64,000 bases of DNA from Halanaerobiaceae bacterium ANBcell28 (GCA_037623315.1 JBBJJH010000005.1:62001-126000), one strand, 5' to 3'. Counted from the stretch's first letter, positions 35,202 to 44,036 are shown. Notes: generated by a model from the letters alone, not told the origin. Numbers and translations: made by a program.

Positions 35202-35948
35202 ATGTTTAAGGGTATATTTACTTCTGCTTCTGGAATGAAGGTAAATCAGGAACGTTTGAATATTACAGCCAATAATTTAGCAAATGTAGATACAAACGGT
35301 TTTAAAAGGGACGAAAGTGTACAACGTTCGTTCAGAGAAGAATTAGTCTATAAAATTGAAGGTAATAAGGCAACTCCTTTAGGACGTGCTGGTGCTGGAG
35401 TGATGTTGGAATCTACTTATACACAACATCAACAAGCCCCTTTGCGTAAAACAGGAAATCAATTAGACATAGCAATTGAGGGATCTGGTTTCTTTGTAAT
35501 AGATACACCAGATGGACTAAGATACACTAGAGATGGTAGCTTTACAATTAATAACGAAGGCATAATAGTTACTCATCAGGGATATCCTGTTTTAGGGGAA
35601 GGGGGTCCATTAGAGACAATTAGTGATAGAGATATAACAATTGATAATAATGGTCAAATTCATCTTGAAGAGATGCTAGGGGATAGTTTTCAGATAGTGG
35701 ATTTTGCTGAAGCTAATCTGCTGGAAAAAGTAGGAGACAATTTATATCAGGCAAATGAAGAGATTGAAGAAATTGAGGCTAATTATCAATTAAGACAGGG
35801 ATATTTAGAAAATTCTAATGTAAATATTGTACAGGAAATGGTTAACATGATACAGGTTACTAGACATTATGAAGCAAATCAGAAAGTAATCACAACTATG
35901 GATAATATCTTAGATCAAGCTGTAAATTCAATAGCTAGATTAGGATGA
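35202..35948 (+). CDS. flgF: Flagellar rod protein FlgF (FlhO-like)
   Basis: 248 residues. Opens FKGIFTSASGMKVNQERLN and ITANNLANVDTNGFKRDE, holds LDIAIEGSGFFVI near residue 88 and ends with NSNVNIVQEMVNMIQVTRHYEA. These mark the FlgF/FlgG rod group; the shorter first copy of the pair is taken as FlgF, the proximal rod component, also called FlhO in Bacillus. AAAGGGGGTG precedes the ATG. The distinction from FlgG rests on order and similarity only. Confidence 0.9.
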   Translation: MFKGIFTSASGMKVNQERLNITANNLANVDTNGFKRDESVQRSFREELVYKIEGNKATPLGRAGAGVMLESTYTQHQQAPLRKTGNQLDIAIEGSGFFVIDTPDGLRYTRDGSFTINNEGIIVTHQGYPVLGEGGPLETISDRDITIDNNGQIHLEEMLGDSFQIVDFAEANLLEKVGDNLYQANEEIEEIEANYQLRQGYLENSNVNIVQEMVNMIQVTRHYEANQKVITTMDNILDQAVNSIARLG

Positions 35949-35983
35949 TACCTTTTATTTCTTAATAAAAAAAACAGGATTAT

Positions 35984-36076
35984 AAGGGGAGTATCTAGAA
36001 GATATAATTAATGTCCAAAAATTCAGCGGGACCTTAAGAGGAGGCTGAATGAGCTGTTGACCGATAGATACAGCTT
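35984..36076 (+). other. Possible structured leader RNA before flgG with two competing folds
   Basis: GTATCT (35991-35996) can pair with AGATAC (36066-36071), enclosing a seven-pair stem ATTCAGC/GCTGAAT (36021-36027 and 36044-36050). Alternatively AGCTGT (36052-36057) pairs with ACAGCT (36070-36075), which overlaps AGATAC. The loop GGGACCTTAAGAGGAG resembles the flgE leader. The segment also has AGAGGAGG and ATG AGC TGT TGA, a possible three-codon frame. No known riboswitch class fits. Confidence 0.35.
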
Positions 36077-36161
36077 AAAAGATTATTGTAAAAATTAATA
36101 AGTATAAATTAATCATAAAAAACTTTATTTACTTACAAAAAAAACAAGGAGATGATTAAGG

Positions 36162-36950
36162 ATGATTAGTGCTTTATGGACATCAGCTACAGGAATGGGA
36201 GCACAACAAACAAATATAGATATTATTTCAAACAACCTTGCGAATGTGAATACAACTGGATTTAAGAAAAGTAGGGTTAATTTTCAGGATATGATGTATC
36301 AACGTTTAAATCAAGCTGGAACCCCCAACGCACAGGGAGCTCAAGTTCCTATTGGAATAGAAATTGGTCATGGTACTAAAGTGTCTGCTACTCAAAAGAT
36401 ATTTTCAAAAGGAAGTCTCCAAAATACAGGTAATTCATTGGATGTAGTAATAGAAGGTGATGGTTTTTTTCAGGTTCTTAGACCTGATGGTACGGTAGCA
36501 TATACCCGGGATGGTTCTTTGAAACAAGATAGTACTGGAAGAATGGTCACATCAGATGGTTATCCTATACAGCCTGAGATATATATACCTCAAGATGCGA
36601 CTGATATTAGTATCACTTCAGATGGTACAGTTTCGGTTCAAACTGCTGGAAATAGTGTTCATCAAGAATTAGGGCAGATAGAATTAGCTCGTTTTTCTAA
36701 TCCTGCAGGTTTAAATAGTGTTGGTAGGAATCTATATGAAGAGACAGGTGCTTCTGGGAATGCTATGATTAATAACCCTGGATCTGCAGGTTATGGCACT
36801 ATAGTGCAAGGTTTTCTAGAAATGTCAAATGTTCAAGTTGTAGAAGAAATGGTTAATATGATTGCAGCTCAAAGAGCTTATGAAGTTAATTCTAAATCTA
36901 TTCAGGCAGCAGACGAAATGTTAAGTACAGCTACACAGTTGAGAAGATGA
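36162..36950 (+). CDS. flgG: Flagellar distal rod protein FlgG
   Basis: 262 residues, the usual FlgG length. ALWTSATGMGAQQTNIDIIS then NNLANVNTTGFKKSRVNFQD open it, LDVVIEGDGFFQV lies near residue 95, and the end EMSNVQVVEEMVNMIAAQRA with YEVNSKSIQAADEML is the FlgG form. It forms the distal rod that passes the P and L rings. It follows a 213-base gap containing a possible structured leader; AAGGAGATG precedes the ATG. Confidence 0.96.
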   Translation: MISALWTSATGMGAQQTNIDIISNNLANVNTTGFKKSRVNFQDMMYQRLNQAGTPNAQGAQVPIGIEIGHGTKVSATQKIFSKGSLQNTGNSLDVVIEGDGFFQVLRPDGTVAYTRDGSLKQDSTGRMVTSDGYPIQPEIYIPQDATDISITSDGTVSVQTAGNSVHQELGQIELARFSNPAGLNSVGRNLYEETGASGNAMINNPGSAGYGTIVQGFLEMSNVQVVEEMVNMIAAQRAYEVNSKSIQAADEMLSTATQLRR

Positions 36951-37023
36951 TTGTTTTGATAGGTAAAGTGATAGCTTTTTCTTAAGCATAATACAAAGGC
37001 AAGACATATTAGAAAGGTAAAAT

Positions 37024-38013
37024 ATGAAAACAAAGCTTATTAGGATTCTTTTTATCACTGTCATATTGACCCTAGCTATTTCTAATTTTATAAAAGCAGA
37101 GCAAATAAATATAAATATACCAGCAGAAGTAGAAGTATCAAGTTCTCCAGTTACTCTTGGTGATATAGCTCAAATTCATACTTCAAGAGAAGAGGATCGA
37201 AGTAAGATTGCTTCTATAGAATTAATTAGAATTCTCTTGCCTGGGTATTCTAGGCATGTACAAAAAAGTCAGATTAATTTAATACTTAATAACAGTAATT
37301 TTGAACCTGAATTAATAGACCTAAGTATGGCTAATGTTGTAAAAGTCACCAGAAGTAAAAGGCTTCTTGATACAAATTATTTAATTGATGAAGCTAGACA
37401 ATTCTTATTATCATTAATAGAATATGATCCTGAAAAGGTAGAAATAACACCACGTTTTATGCCCCCAGAGATTGTCCTGGCTGATAGTGACTATGAATTA
37501 GAATTTGAATTAGCATCAAATAGGGTCCTTGGAAACATATCATTACAGGTAAAAGTAATAGTTGATGGTTTTTTATATAGACAGTTTTATATGGGTTTGC
37601 AAGTAAAAATTTATGAAGAAGTCTTTATAGCAAGAAGGGAGATTTCTGTAGGCGAAAGGATTAAGCAAGAAGACTTTCACAAAGTATATAAAGCTCTAAG
37701 TGATTTTAGAGGAGATATAATTAGGGATCTGGATAATACTCTAGTAAGAAATGGTATAGTTACAAGGAGGATTTCCAGAGATGGGGTTTTAACTACTTAT
37801 CATCTTGCATTACCTATTATAGTCAGCCCATCTGATGTGTTACAAGCAGAGATTATATCTGGTGGAATCAGGGTGCGTACCCAGGTCATAGCAAGACAAA
37901 GTGGAAGAAAAGGTGATTATATCACAGTCGAAAACATAAATAATAAGCATAGATTTAGAGCAGAGATTATAAATTCTAATTTAGTCAGGCTAGTTTTTAA
38001 CGAGGAGGGCTGA
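37024..38013 (+). CDS. flgA: P-ring assembly chaperone FlgA
   Basis: 329 residues with a signal peptide (about 1-26, ending IKAEQ) and a C-terminal SAF domain (about 200-270, FIARREISVGERIKQEDFHK), then the FlgA end TTYHLALPIIVSPSDVLQA and RTQVIARQSGRKGDYITVEN. FlgA is a periplasmic chaperone for FlgI. Its presence means a periplasm and P ring exist. It begins flgA-flgH-flgI, the ring set. A weak AGAAAGG stands before the ATG. Confidence 0.9.
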   Translation: MKTKLIRILFITVILTLAISNFIKAEQININIPAEVEVSSSPVTLGDIAQIHTSREEDRSKIASIELIRILLPGYSRHVQKSQINLILNNSNFEPELIDLSMANVVKVTRSKRLLDTNYLIDEARQFLLSLIEYDPEKVEITPRFMPPEIVLADSDYELEFELASNRVLGNISLQVKVIVDGFLYRQFYMGLQVKIYEEVFIARREISVGERIKQEDFHKVYKALSDFRGDIIRDLDNTLVRNGIVTRRISRDGVLTTYHLALPIIVSPSDVLQAEIISGGIRVRTQVIARQSGRKGDYITVENINNKHRFRAEIINSNLVRLVFNEEG

Positions 38014-38017
38014 AGAA

Positions 38018-38614
38018 ATGAAATACAAAAGTACAATTTTATTGCTAATGATTGTTTTCGTATTGTTTTTTATAACAGTTTATACTGTTTCTATAGAAGC
38101 AAGTTCCCTATGGAACGATGAAAGTGCTAATATATATCAAGCTAAACAGAGAAGCTTTGAAGTTGGTGACATTGTAACAGTTATAATTGAAGAGACATCA
38201 GCTGCATCCCACAGTGCAAATACTAGTCTTAGTCAAGAAAGTAGAATTGATGGTGGAGCAGGAACAGGTTTGCTTGATTTTCTCAGGAGTTTAGGTCTTT
38301 CTTATTCAGATCAAGATAGAGCTGATGGACAGACTCAAAGAAGTGGTCAATTAAGTGCAGATATAACTGTACAGTTAGTTGAGAGTTTTGATAATGGTAA
38401 TTTTAAAATTTCAGGAACTAAATCAGTTAAATTAAATGATGAAGAACATATTATCAGTTTATCAGGTATTATTAGAGCTGATGATATAGATGAAGATAAT
38501 TATATATCATCACATAAAATTGCAGATGCAATGATTGAGTTTGAAGGTCAGGGAGTTGTAAGTGCTAAGCAAAGGCCAAATATTTTCCAGAGATTATTGA
38601 ATTGGATATTCTAA
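38018..38614 (+). CDS. flgH: Flagellar L-ring protein FlgH, without lipobox
   Basis: 198 residues. FlgH forms the outer-membrane L ring. The core SLWNDESANIYQAKQRSFEVG followed by DIVTVIIEETSAA, then the end ISLSGIIRADDIDEDNYISS and IADAMIEFEGQGVVSAKQRP, is diagnostic. Unlike proteobacterial FlgH, the N-terminal signal (about 1-28, ending TVSIEASS) has no cysteine anywhere near the cleavage site, so it is probably not a lipoprotein. This could be common in diderm Firmicutes. Four bases separate it from flgA. Confidence 0.93.
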   Translation: MKYKSTILLLMIVFVLFFITVYTVSIEASSLWNDESANIYQAKQRSFEVGDIVTVIIEETSAASHSANTSLSQESRIDGGAGTGLLDFLRSLGLSYSDQDRADGQTQRSGQLSADITVQLVESFDNGNFKISGTKSVKLNDEEHIISLSGIIRADDIDEDNYISSHKIADAMIEFEGQGVVSAKQRPNIFQRLLNWIF

Positions 38615-38632
38615 TTAGCAGGAGATGAAGAT

Positions 38633-39769
38633 ATGAATGATAAGTTAAAATTTATAAAAATATTATTAGTCTTATTTGTATTAATGGTATCTCTAGGGAT
38701 ACAGGCTGAAGAAAGCCATGATCCTTTAGTCTCTATTGGAAATATTACTAGAATACGTGGAGTTAGGACGAATCAACTACATGGTTTTGGTTTAATTATA
38801 GGACTTGCAGGTACAGGAGATTCAAATAGATATGGGGCTACCGTGACTAGTCATGCGAATATGCTAAACAATATGGGTATAGAAGTAACAGCAGATCAGA
38901 TAAATAGTCGTAATGTGGCAGCTGTAATGGTTACTGCGGTATTACCTGCTTTTGCACATGAAGGCGATACTATAGATGTTACCGTTAGTTCATTGGGAGA
39001 TGCTAGAAGTTTACAGGGTGGTACCCTTTTTATGACTCCTTTAAGAGCAGCTAATGGAGAAATATATGCAGTTGCACAGGGCCCTAGTTCTATAGGTGGG
39101 TTTAATGTACAGGGAGCAGGGGGACAAGAACAACGTCAAAATCACCCTACTGTAGCGACAATTCCTAATGGAGCAATGGTTGAAAGAGAAGTGGAGTTTA
39201 GCTTGAGTAATGAGGAAATAGTATTTTTATTAGATAATGAAAATTCTGAGACTGCAAGAAATATAACAAATGCTATTAATCAAGAGTTTGAAGAATTTGG
39301 TCAAAGATATGCTAATGCTAGAACTTCAAGAGAGGTAGTTGTTGAAGTACCTGAAAGTTATAGAAATGATCTTGTAGCCTTTATTGCTGAGGTTGAAAAA
39401 CTAGAAGTTAGGCCAGCTATTGAGGCAAGAGTAATTATTAATGAGCGAACTGGTACAATATCTATGGGTCATAATGTGAGAATTTCAACAGTTACAGTAG
39501 CTCACGGCAATTTAACAGTAAGTATTGATAGTAGTCAGCAGGTATCACAACCGCCAGCGTTTACAGATGGTGAAACTGTAATAACTGAGGAGACAGATAT
39601 TACTATTGAAGAAGATGAAGCATATTTTATGCTTTTACCTTCAACTAGTTCAGTGCAAGACTTGGTTGCTGTTTTAAATACTATAGGGGCGACACCGCGA
39701 GATATAATTGCTATTTTACAAAACATAAAGGCACAGGGAGCATTACATGCTAAACTTGAATTAAGATAG
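38633..39769 (+). CDS. flgI: Flagellar P-ring protein FlgI
   Basis: 378 residues, normal for FlgI. A signal peptide (about 1-25, ending GIQAEES) leads to RIRGVRTNQLHGFGLIIGLA, GTGDS, and AVMVTAVLPAFAHEGDTIDV, then ARVIINERTGTISMGHNVRI near residue 270 and the end TIGATPRDIIAILQNIKAQGALHAKLE-like pattern. FlgI polymerises around the rod in the peptidoglycan layer. In Firmicutes it is found only in those with an outer membrane. AGGAGATGAAG precedes the ATG. Confidence 0.96.
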   Translation: MNDKLKFIKILLVLFVLMVSLGIQAEESHDPLVSIGNITRIRGVRTNQLHGFGLIIGLAGTGDSNRYGATVTSHANMLNNMGIEVTADQINSRNVAAVMVTAVLPAFAHEGDTIDVTVSSLGDARSLQGGTLFMTPLRAANGEIYAVAQGPSSIGGFNVQGAGGQEQRQNHPTVATIPNGAMVEREVEFSLSNEEIVFLLDNENSETARNITNAINQEFEEFGQRYANARTSREVVVEVPESYRNDLVAFIAEVEKLEVRPAIEARVIINERTGTISMGHNVRISTVTVAHGNLTVSIDSSQQVSQPPAFTDGETVITEETDITIEEDEAYFMLLPSTSSVQDLVAVLNTIGATPRDIIAILQNIKAQGALHAKLELR

Positions 39770-39858
39770 ACTATCGAAACCGTTAGCTTAAGCTGGCTAT
39801 ATACTAGTAATTTAATTCAGAAAACTAGAGTATAAAATATTGTGAAGAGGGGATAAAT

Positions 39859-40236
39859 ATGCAGATTAATACTGAACTTATGCGCCAGACATATACACAA
39901 GCTATAAGTGATTCAGGAATAGAAAAATTAAACGAAAATTTAGCCGCAAACAAAGACCTTGCAAATCAAAAAGCTGCATTATCTTCAAAAAATATTTTTG
40001 AAGCAGAAGAGCAAAAACTTAAAATGCTTGCAAATGAATTTACATCTATATTATTGAATCAAATGTTTAAAAGTATGAGAAATACAATCTCTGATGATCA
40101 ATTATTACACGGAGGTTTTTCAGAAGAAATATTTACAGATATGCTAGATGAAGAGATGAGTAAGGTGGCTGCTAGTCAAAAAGGTTTTAATTCATTGGGT
40201 AGGAGTTTATATCAACAATTAAGGAGTAATTTATAG
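39859..40236 (+). CDS. flgJ: FlgJ-type rod-binding protein, no muramidase domain
   Basis: 125 residues matching only the N-terminal rod-binding half of FlgJ: KLKMLANEFTSILLNQMFKSMR near residues 53-75 and GGFSEEIFTDMLDEEMSKVA near 95. The C-terminal glucosaminidase domain of enteric FlgJ is absent, so another enzyme must open the cell wall; the next gene encodes wall-active domains. GAAGAGGGG precedes the ATG. Confidence 0.9.
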   Translation: MQINTELMRQTYTQAISDSGIEKLNENLAANKDLANQKAALSSKNIFEAEEQKLKMLANEFTSILLNQMFKSMRNTISDDQLLHGGFSEEIFTDMLDEEMSKVAASQKGFNSLGRSLYQQLRSNL

Positions 40237-40325
40237 GACTTTATATTTATTTTACTTATTATACAAATATAATGCTTATCTAAGTAATAAGATATATTAT
40301 AGAGATAAAGGAGGTGTTATTCATA

Positions 40326-42395
40326 TTGAAGCAATTTAGATATTGTTTACTCTTTACTATAGCATTTATGATGGTGTTTAGTACAAGTTCCTTAGCGGAT
40401 TTTTTTACCCATTTCATGGAAGAATTTATCAAGGAAGGTAAAGAGGTAAACATTTTGTTGAATGAGGAAATAGAAGAATTTAATATAATTTCAAAAGAGA
40501 ACCTTATATTAGAAAGTGAAAATACTAGTTTTATAGCATTAGAAGCTGGAGAAAAATATCGTTTTTCACTAGAAAAAACAGAAGAAATTTTTTATACTGT
40601 TCAGATTTTTGCTTCACTTGTCAGGGAAAATGCAAATCAAGCCTGGAATCGTTTTTTAGATATGGGGTATTCAGAATTAAGTATGATAAAAGAAGATGAC
40701 TTATATAAACTACGAATAGGAAATTTTTCCAATAAAGATGATGCTCAGTTTTTAATAAATGATTTGAAGAAGCAAGGATGGAATCCGTGGTTACTTGAAA
40801 AGAAGCAAGTAGATGATGTAAGAATAAATGTTTATGATGCTAGAGAACAACTTCTTTTTTGGGGTAATCAATTATCAATAAAAGGTGATATTAAAATAGA
40901 TTCAAAAAATTATCAAGGTAAAAGTACCTTTATATTGGAAAATGGAATTCTTAGAATTGAAAATAGAACACAATTAGAAAATATTTTGGCAGGAATTATG
41001 GATTATGAATTTAAAGGTCAAGAAGTATCTAGTGAAGTATTAAAAGCATATGCAATTTCATTACGGACTCATATATTATCTCTTTTATATAATAATAACG
41101 GAATGGCTTTAAATATAAGTAAATATCAAGGTTTGTCTGAAAGAGAAGAATTTATATCTGCAGTTCGAAGAACTGAAGGTATTGTGATGGAAGACAAGCA
41201 GAAAGAAGGTCAATTATACTCAATAAATAGACTATTTTACTTTAGATTAAATCATCGAGTTTTTACAGATTTAAATTATGATTATAGAGATATCTTAAAT
41301 ACAATATATTCTGATTTTTATTTTAGAGATCTGAAAGAATTGCTTTTCCGTCAAACCATGGTTAATGCAGAAATAAGATGGGGATTAAGGTATAAAGAAA
41401 TAAGAGAAACTACCTGGTATGGTCCAAGGGTAATAACTCTCGTTGAAGTAGACTTAGATAGACGCTTTATATATATTGAACCAGTTCTTGCTCAAGGTAG
41501 AGTTCCTGGCTTAGAAGATCTTTCGATGATGCTTAGCAGAAAAGAGGGTGCCTTAGTAGGTATAAATGGTGGCTATTTCCATTATTCTGGGAGACCTCTT
41601 GGATTAATTTATAAAGAAGGTGAGATTATATCTGAACCTATATTTAATAGGACAGCTTTGATACTCACTGATGAAAATGAAGCTGTTTTTTCTCAGCTTT
41701 CTTGGGAAGGGATTATAAATCATAATGGCAGCAGTATTAGTGTAAATGGAGTTAATAGAGTACCTGGAGAAAATGAAGTAACAATATTTAATAAATATTA
41801 TTCTAACACTGCTCCAGCAATTAAGTTAGGGATATTAGAATTAATTGTGAAAGACGACTTAGTTAAAGAAATAAACTATATGGCAGAAGAACGTGCTAAT
41901 GTTAGGGGTAGCAGCATACCAGATGATGGATTTATCATAAGGGTTCATGGTACATCCAGACAGAAATTTGATGAAGTAAAAGTAGGTGATAAAATTATAC
42001 TTGAAAATAATTTTACACCGGATTTTGATGATTTAAATGTGAAAACTGCAATAGCTGCTGGGCCACTTTTGATAAAAGATAGTGAAATATCTATTACGTC
42101 TTCAGAAGAACGTTTTCAGCCAGATATAGCACTTGGGAGAGCGCCTAGAACTGCTGTTGGAAAGACTAAAGATAATAAATTGGTATTTTTCACTGTTGAC
42201 GGTAGGCAGAATGATTATAGTATAGGTATTAGCTTGAATGAATTAGCTAATTTTATGCAAGATTATGGAATAAATGATGGTATGAATTTAGATGGGGGTA
42301 ATTCAGCACGTATGGTTGTTAGGGGATTTACTATGAATAGACCTAGTGCTGATAGATTTATAAGTAATGGAATAATAATAGGGACGCAAATGTAG
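40326..42395 (+). CDS. SPOR - SpoIID-like - phosphodiester glycosidase (NAGPA) fusion protein
   Basis: About 689 residues. A signal peptide (1-25) is followed by a SPOR-type domain (about 89-158, YTVQIFASLVRENANQAWNR, which in other proteins binds denuded glycan), a degenerate SpoIID/LytB-like region (about 165-310, with SEVLKAYAISLRTHILSLL), and a C-terminal NAGPA domain (about 385-685) with GINGGYFHYSGRPLG near 425 and MNLDGGNSARMVV near 665. It would act on glycan or wall phosphodiesters in the periplasm. The start is probably TTG 40326, after AAAGGAGG; GTG 40314 overlaps that site. It ends the motility cluster after the muramidase-less flgJ; a flagellar role is inferred. Confidence 0.8.
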   Translation: MKQFRYCLLFTIAFMMVFSTSSLADFFTHFMEEFIKEGKEVNILLNEEIEEFNIISKENLILESENTSFIALEAGEKYRFSLEKTEEIFYTVQIFASLVRENANQAWNRFLDMGYSELSMIKEDDLYKLRIGNFSNKDDAQFLINDLKKQGWNPWLLEKKQVDDVRINVYDAREQLLFWGNQLSIKGDIKIDSKNYQGKSTFILENGILRIENRTQLENILAGIMDYEFKGQEVSSEVLKAYAISLRTHILSLLYNNNGMALNISKYQGLSEREEFISAVRRTEGIVMEDKQKEGQLYSINRLFYFRLNHRVFTDLNYDYRDILNTIYSDFYFRDLKELLFRQTMVNAEIRWGLRYKEIRETTWYGPRVITLVEVDLDRRFIYIEPVLAQGRVPGLEDLSMMLSRKEGALVGINGGYFHYSGRPLGLIYKEGEIISEPIFNRTALILTDENEAVFSQLSWEGIINHNGSSISVNGVNRVPGENEVTIFNKYYSNTAPAIKLGILELIVKDDLVKEINYMAEERANVRGSSIPDDGFIIRVHGTSRQKFDEVKVGDKIILENNFTPDFDDLNVKTAIAAGPLLIKDSEISITSSEERFQPDIALGRAPRTAVGKTKDNKLVFFTVDGRQNDYSIGISLNELANFMQDYGINDGMNLDGGNSARMVVRGFTMNRPSADRFISNGIIIGTQM

Positions 42396-42466
42396 ATAGG
42401 GGGTGTATATAATTTTGTTTATGATATAGTGTTCTAATAGAAGTTGAAAAGGAGAGAAGGAAATAT

Positions 42467-42577
42467 ATGCTTAGAATTAGAGAAAATATAATCTATGTTT
42501 TGATAATTTTGTTACTTATAGCAACATTACTAGACTTAGAAGTACCTATTGATATTTTATTTCAATTTTTTAGTTAA
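42467..42577 (+). CDS. Small membrane peptide, 36 residues
   Basis: A 36-codon frame: ATG 42467, stop TAA 42575. AAGGAGAGAAGG lies 6-18 bases before the ATG. After MLRIRENIIY comes a hydrophobic run (about residues 10-22, VLIILLLIATLLD), a short acidic link and a hydrophobic end ILFQFFS. It has the look of a single-pass membrane peptide. It is not recognised and sits between the fusion gene and sigH. The strong ribosome site supports it. Confidence 0.5.
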   Translation: MLRIRENIIYVLIILLLIATLLDLEVPIDILFQFFS

Positions 42578-42615
42578 TAAGGAAATGTAGTTAGTACTTT
42601 AATGAGGTGATAATT

Positions 42616-43239
42616 GTGAATAATGAACAGCAAGAAGAAGAACTTATCAAAGAAGCTCAAGACGGAAGTTGTAAGGCTATTGAGTTATTGATTAATTCAA
42701 ACATGGATATTGTATATTCTAAAGCTAGATATTTCTTTATTAAAGGCTTAGATAGAGAAGATGTAATTCAAGAGGGATTAGTAGGCTTATATAAAGCTAT
42801 TAGGGATTATCAAGAGGATAGGGCAGCTTCTTTTCGAGGCTTTGCACAACTATGTATACATAGACAAATGGTTTCAGCTATTAAAAGGGCAAATCGACAA
42901 AAACATATACCTTTAAATAGTTCTACATCTATAGATAAAGATATTGAATTTGGAGAGGGAAGTCGCTGTTTTAGGGAAATGCTGGCTAATGAAGAAGAAA
43001 ATTTAGAAGACAGATATATATATCAAGAACAATTAACAATTTTATTTAATATAATTGACGAAGAACTAACAGAATTGGAAAAAGATGTTTTCATGCAATA
43101 TTTAGAAAATATGTCTTATCAAGAAATATCAAAAAATTTAGACGTTAGTATTAAAACAGTTGATAATGCCCTACAGCGAGCCAGAAAAAAAATAGATAAA
43201 ATAAAATATAATTATAATATGCAAGATTTAGTAGGTTAA
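42616..43239 (+). CDS. sigH: Sigma factor SigH (Spo0H type)
   Basis: 207 residues. Region 2 reads GLDREDVIQEGLVGLYKAIR and YQEDRAASFRGFAQLCIHRQ, and the linker IKRANRQKHIPLNSSTSID is typical of SigH; region 4 ends MSYQEISKNLDVSIKTVDNA. SigH directs transition-state genes (hpf, competence and, in sporulating species, spo genes). GTG 42616 lies after GAGGTG; a GTG at 42607 overlaps that site. comF follows 5 bases later. Confidence 0.88.
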   Translation: MNNEQQEEELIKEAQDGSCKAIELLINSNMDIVYSKARYFFIKGLDREDVIQEGLVGLYKAIRDYQEDRAASFRGFAQLCIHRQMVSAIKRANRQKHIPLNSSTSIDKDIEFGEGSRCFREMLANEEENLEDRYIYQEQLTILFNIIDEELTELEKDVFMQYLENMSYQEISKNLDVSIKTVDNALQRARKKIDKIKYNYNMQDLVG

Positions 43240-43244
43240 TAAAA

Positions 43245-43964
43245 ATGTCATTTTTCAAAAAATTATTAAACTTAATTTATCCTGAAAATAATCATTGTTT
43301 GAAATGTAATGAAAATTATATTTTTAGTGAAATTACTGGGCTTTGTAGTGACTGTTTAAGTCAACTCCCCTTTTTGGAACACTATTGTTTTTCTTGTGGC
43401 CGTGCTTTGATTGATGAAAGCAGAAAGTATTGTAGTTTTTGTAGTGAAAATGGTTTTGCTTTTGATCAAGCAAGAAGCGCAGGGCTATATTCTGATTTAT
43501 TAAAGTTTTTAATACTTAAGTTTAAATATGAGCTTAAGCTAAGCATATCTGAGACCTTAGGAGAGATATTATATTATACTTTTCAATTATATTATCAAAA
43601 AGGGAATATAAACGAAATTGTATATGTTCCAATACATAATCAAAGGCGAAAAGAGCGAGGATTTAATCAGGCAGAATTAATAGCTCAGGACTTATCTAAG
43701 AAGATAAAAATTCCACTTAATTCAAAGGTGGAAAGAATAAAAGTAACACCGCCATTATATAACTATGCCTTCCATGAACGTGAGAATATACTTAAAGATA
43801 GTTTTGCTTTAGAAAATAATTTGTATAAAGGTAAGACTTTGCTATTGCTTGATGATGTTTTGACAACTGGAGCTACGGCAAATGAACTGGCTAGGGTTTT
43901 AAAGGAAGTAGGAGGAGCTAATAAGGTGTTTTTATTAACTGTAGCTACAGCTATTACGTATTAA
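43245..43964 (+). CDS. ComF-family phosphoribosyltransferase-like protein
   Basis: 239 residues. The N-terminus has CxxC pairs (CLKC, CSDC, CFSC, CSFC) that likely bind zinc; the C-terminal phosphoribosyltransferase domain has the PRPP loop LLLLDDVLTTGATANELARV near residue 200 and NQRRKERGFNQAELIAQDLS near 130. ComF-type proteins act in DNA uptake or its regulation. It lies five bases after sigH, so they share an operon, fitting a competence-like link. No other competence gene is visible. Confidence 0.9.
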   Translation: MSFFKKLLNLIYPENNHCLKCNENYIFSEITGLCSDCLSQLPFLEHYCFSCGRALIDESRKYCSFCSENGFAFDQARSAGLYSDLLKFLILKFKYELKLSISETLGEILYYTFQLYYQKGNINEIVYVPIHNQRRKERGFNQAELIAQDLSKKIKIPLNSKVERIKVTPPLYNYAFHERENILKDSFALENNLYKGKTLLLLDDVLTTGATANELARVLKEVGGANKVFLLTVATAITY

Positions 43965-44007
43965 ATATTATATAAAACAGTGCTAAAATAGCAGTAATCT
44001 ATTTTGG

Positions 44008-44036
44008 TTGACATTGTTTTTTCCTTGTGTTATAGT
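44008..44036 (+). promoter_or_regulatory. Strong sigma-A promoter of the cold-shock gene
   Basis: TTGACA at 44008-44013, exactly 17 bases, then TATAGT at 44031-44036. Transcription would start near 44043, leaving a leader of about 65 bases before the ATG; cold-shock mRNAs often have such leaders. Confidence 0.7.

Noticed and set aside
36001-36076. A c-di-GMP or other known riboswitch before flgG
   Set aside because: The conserved bases of the c-di-GMP-I and -II classes as I know them are not found; only generic pairing is seen.
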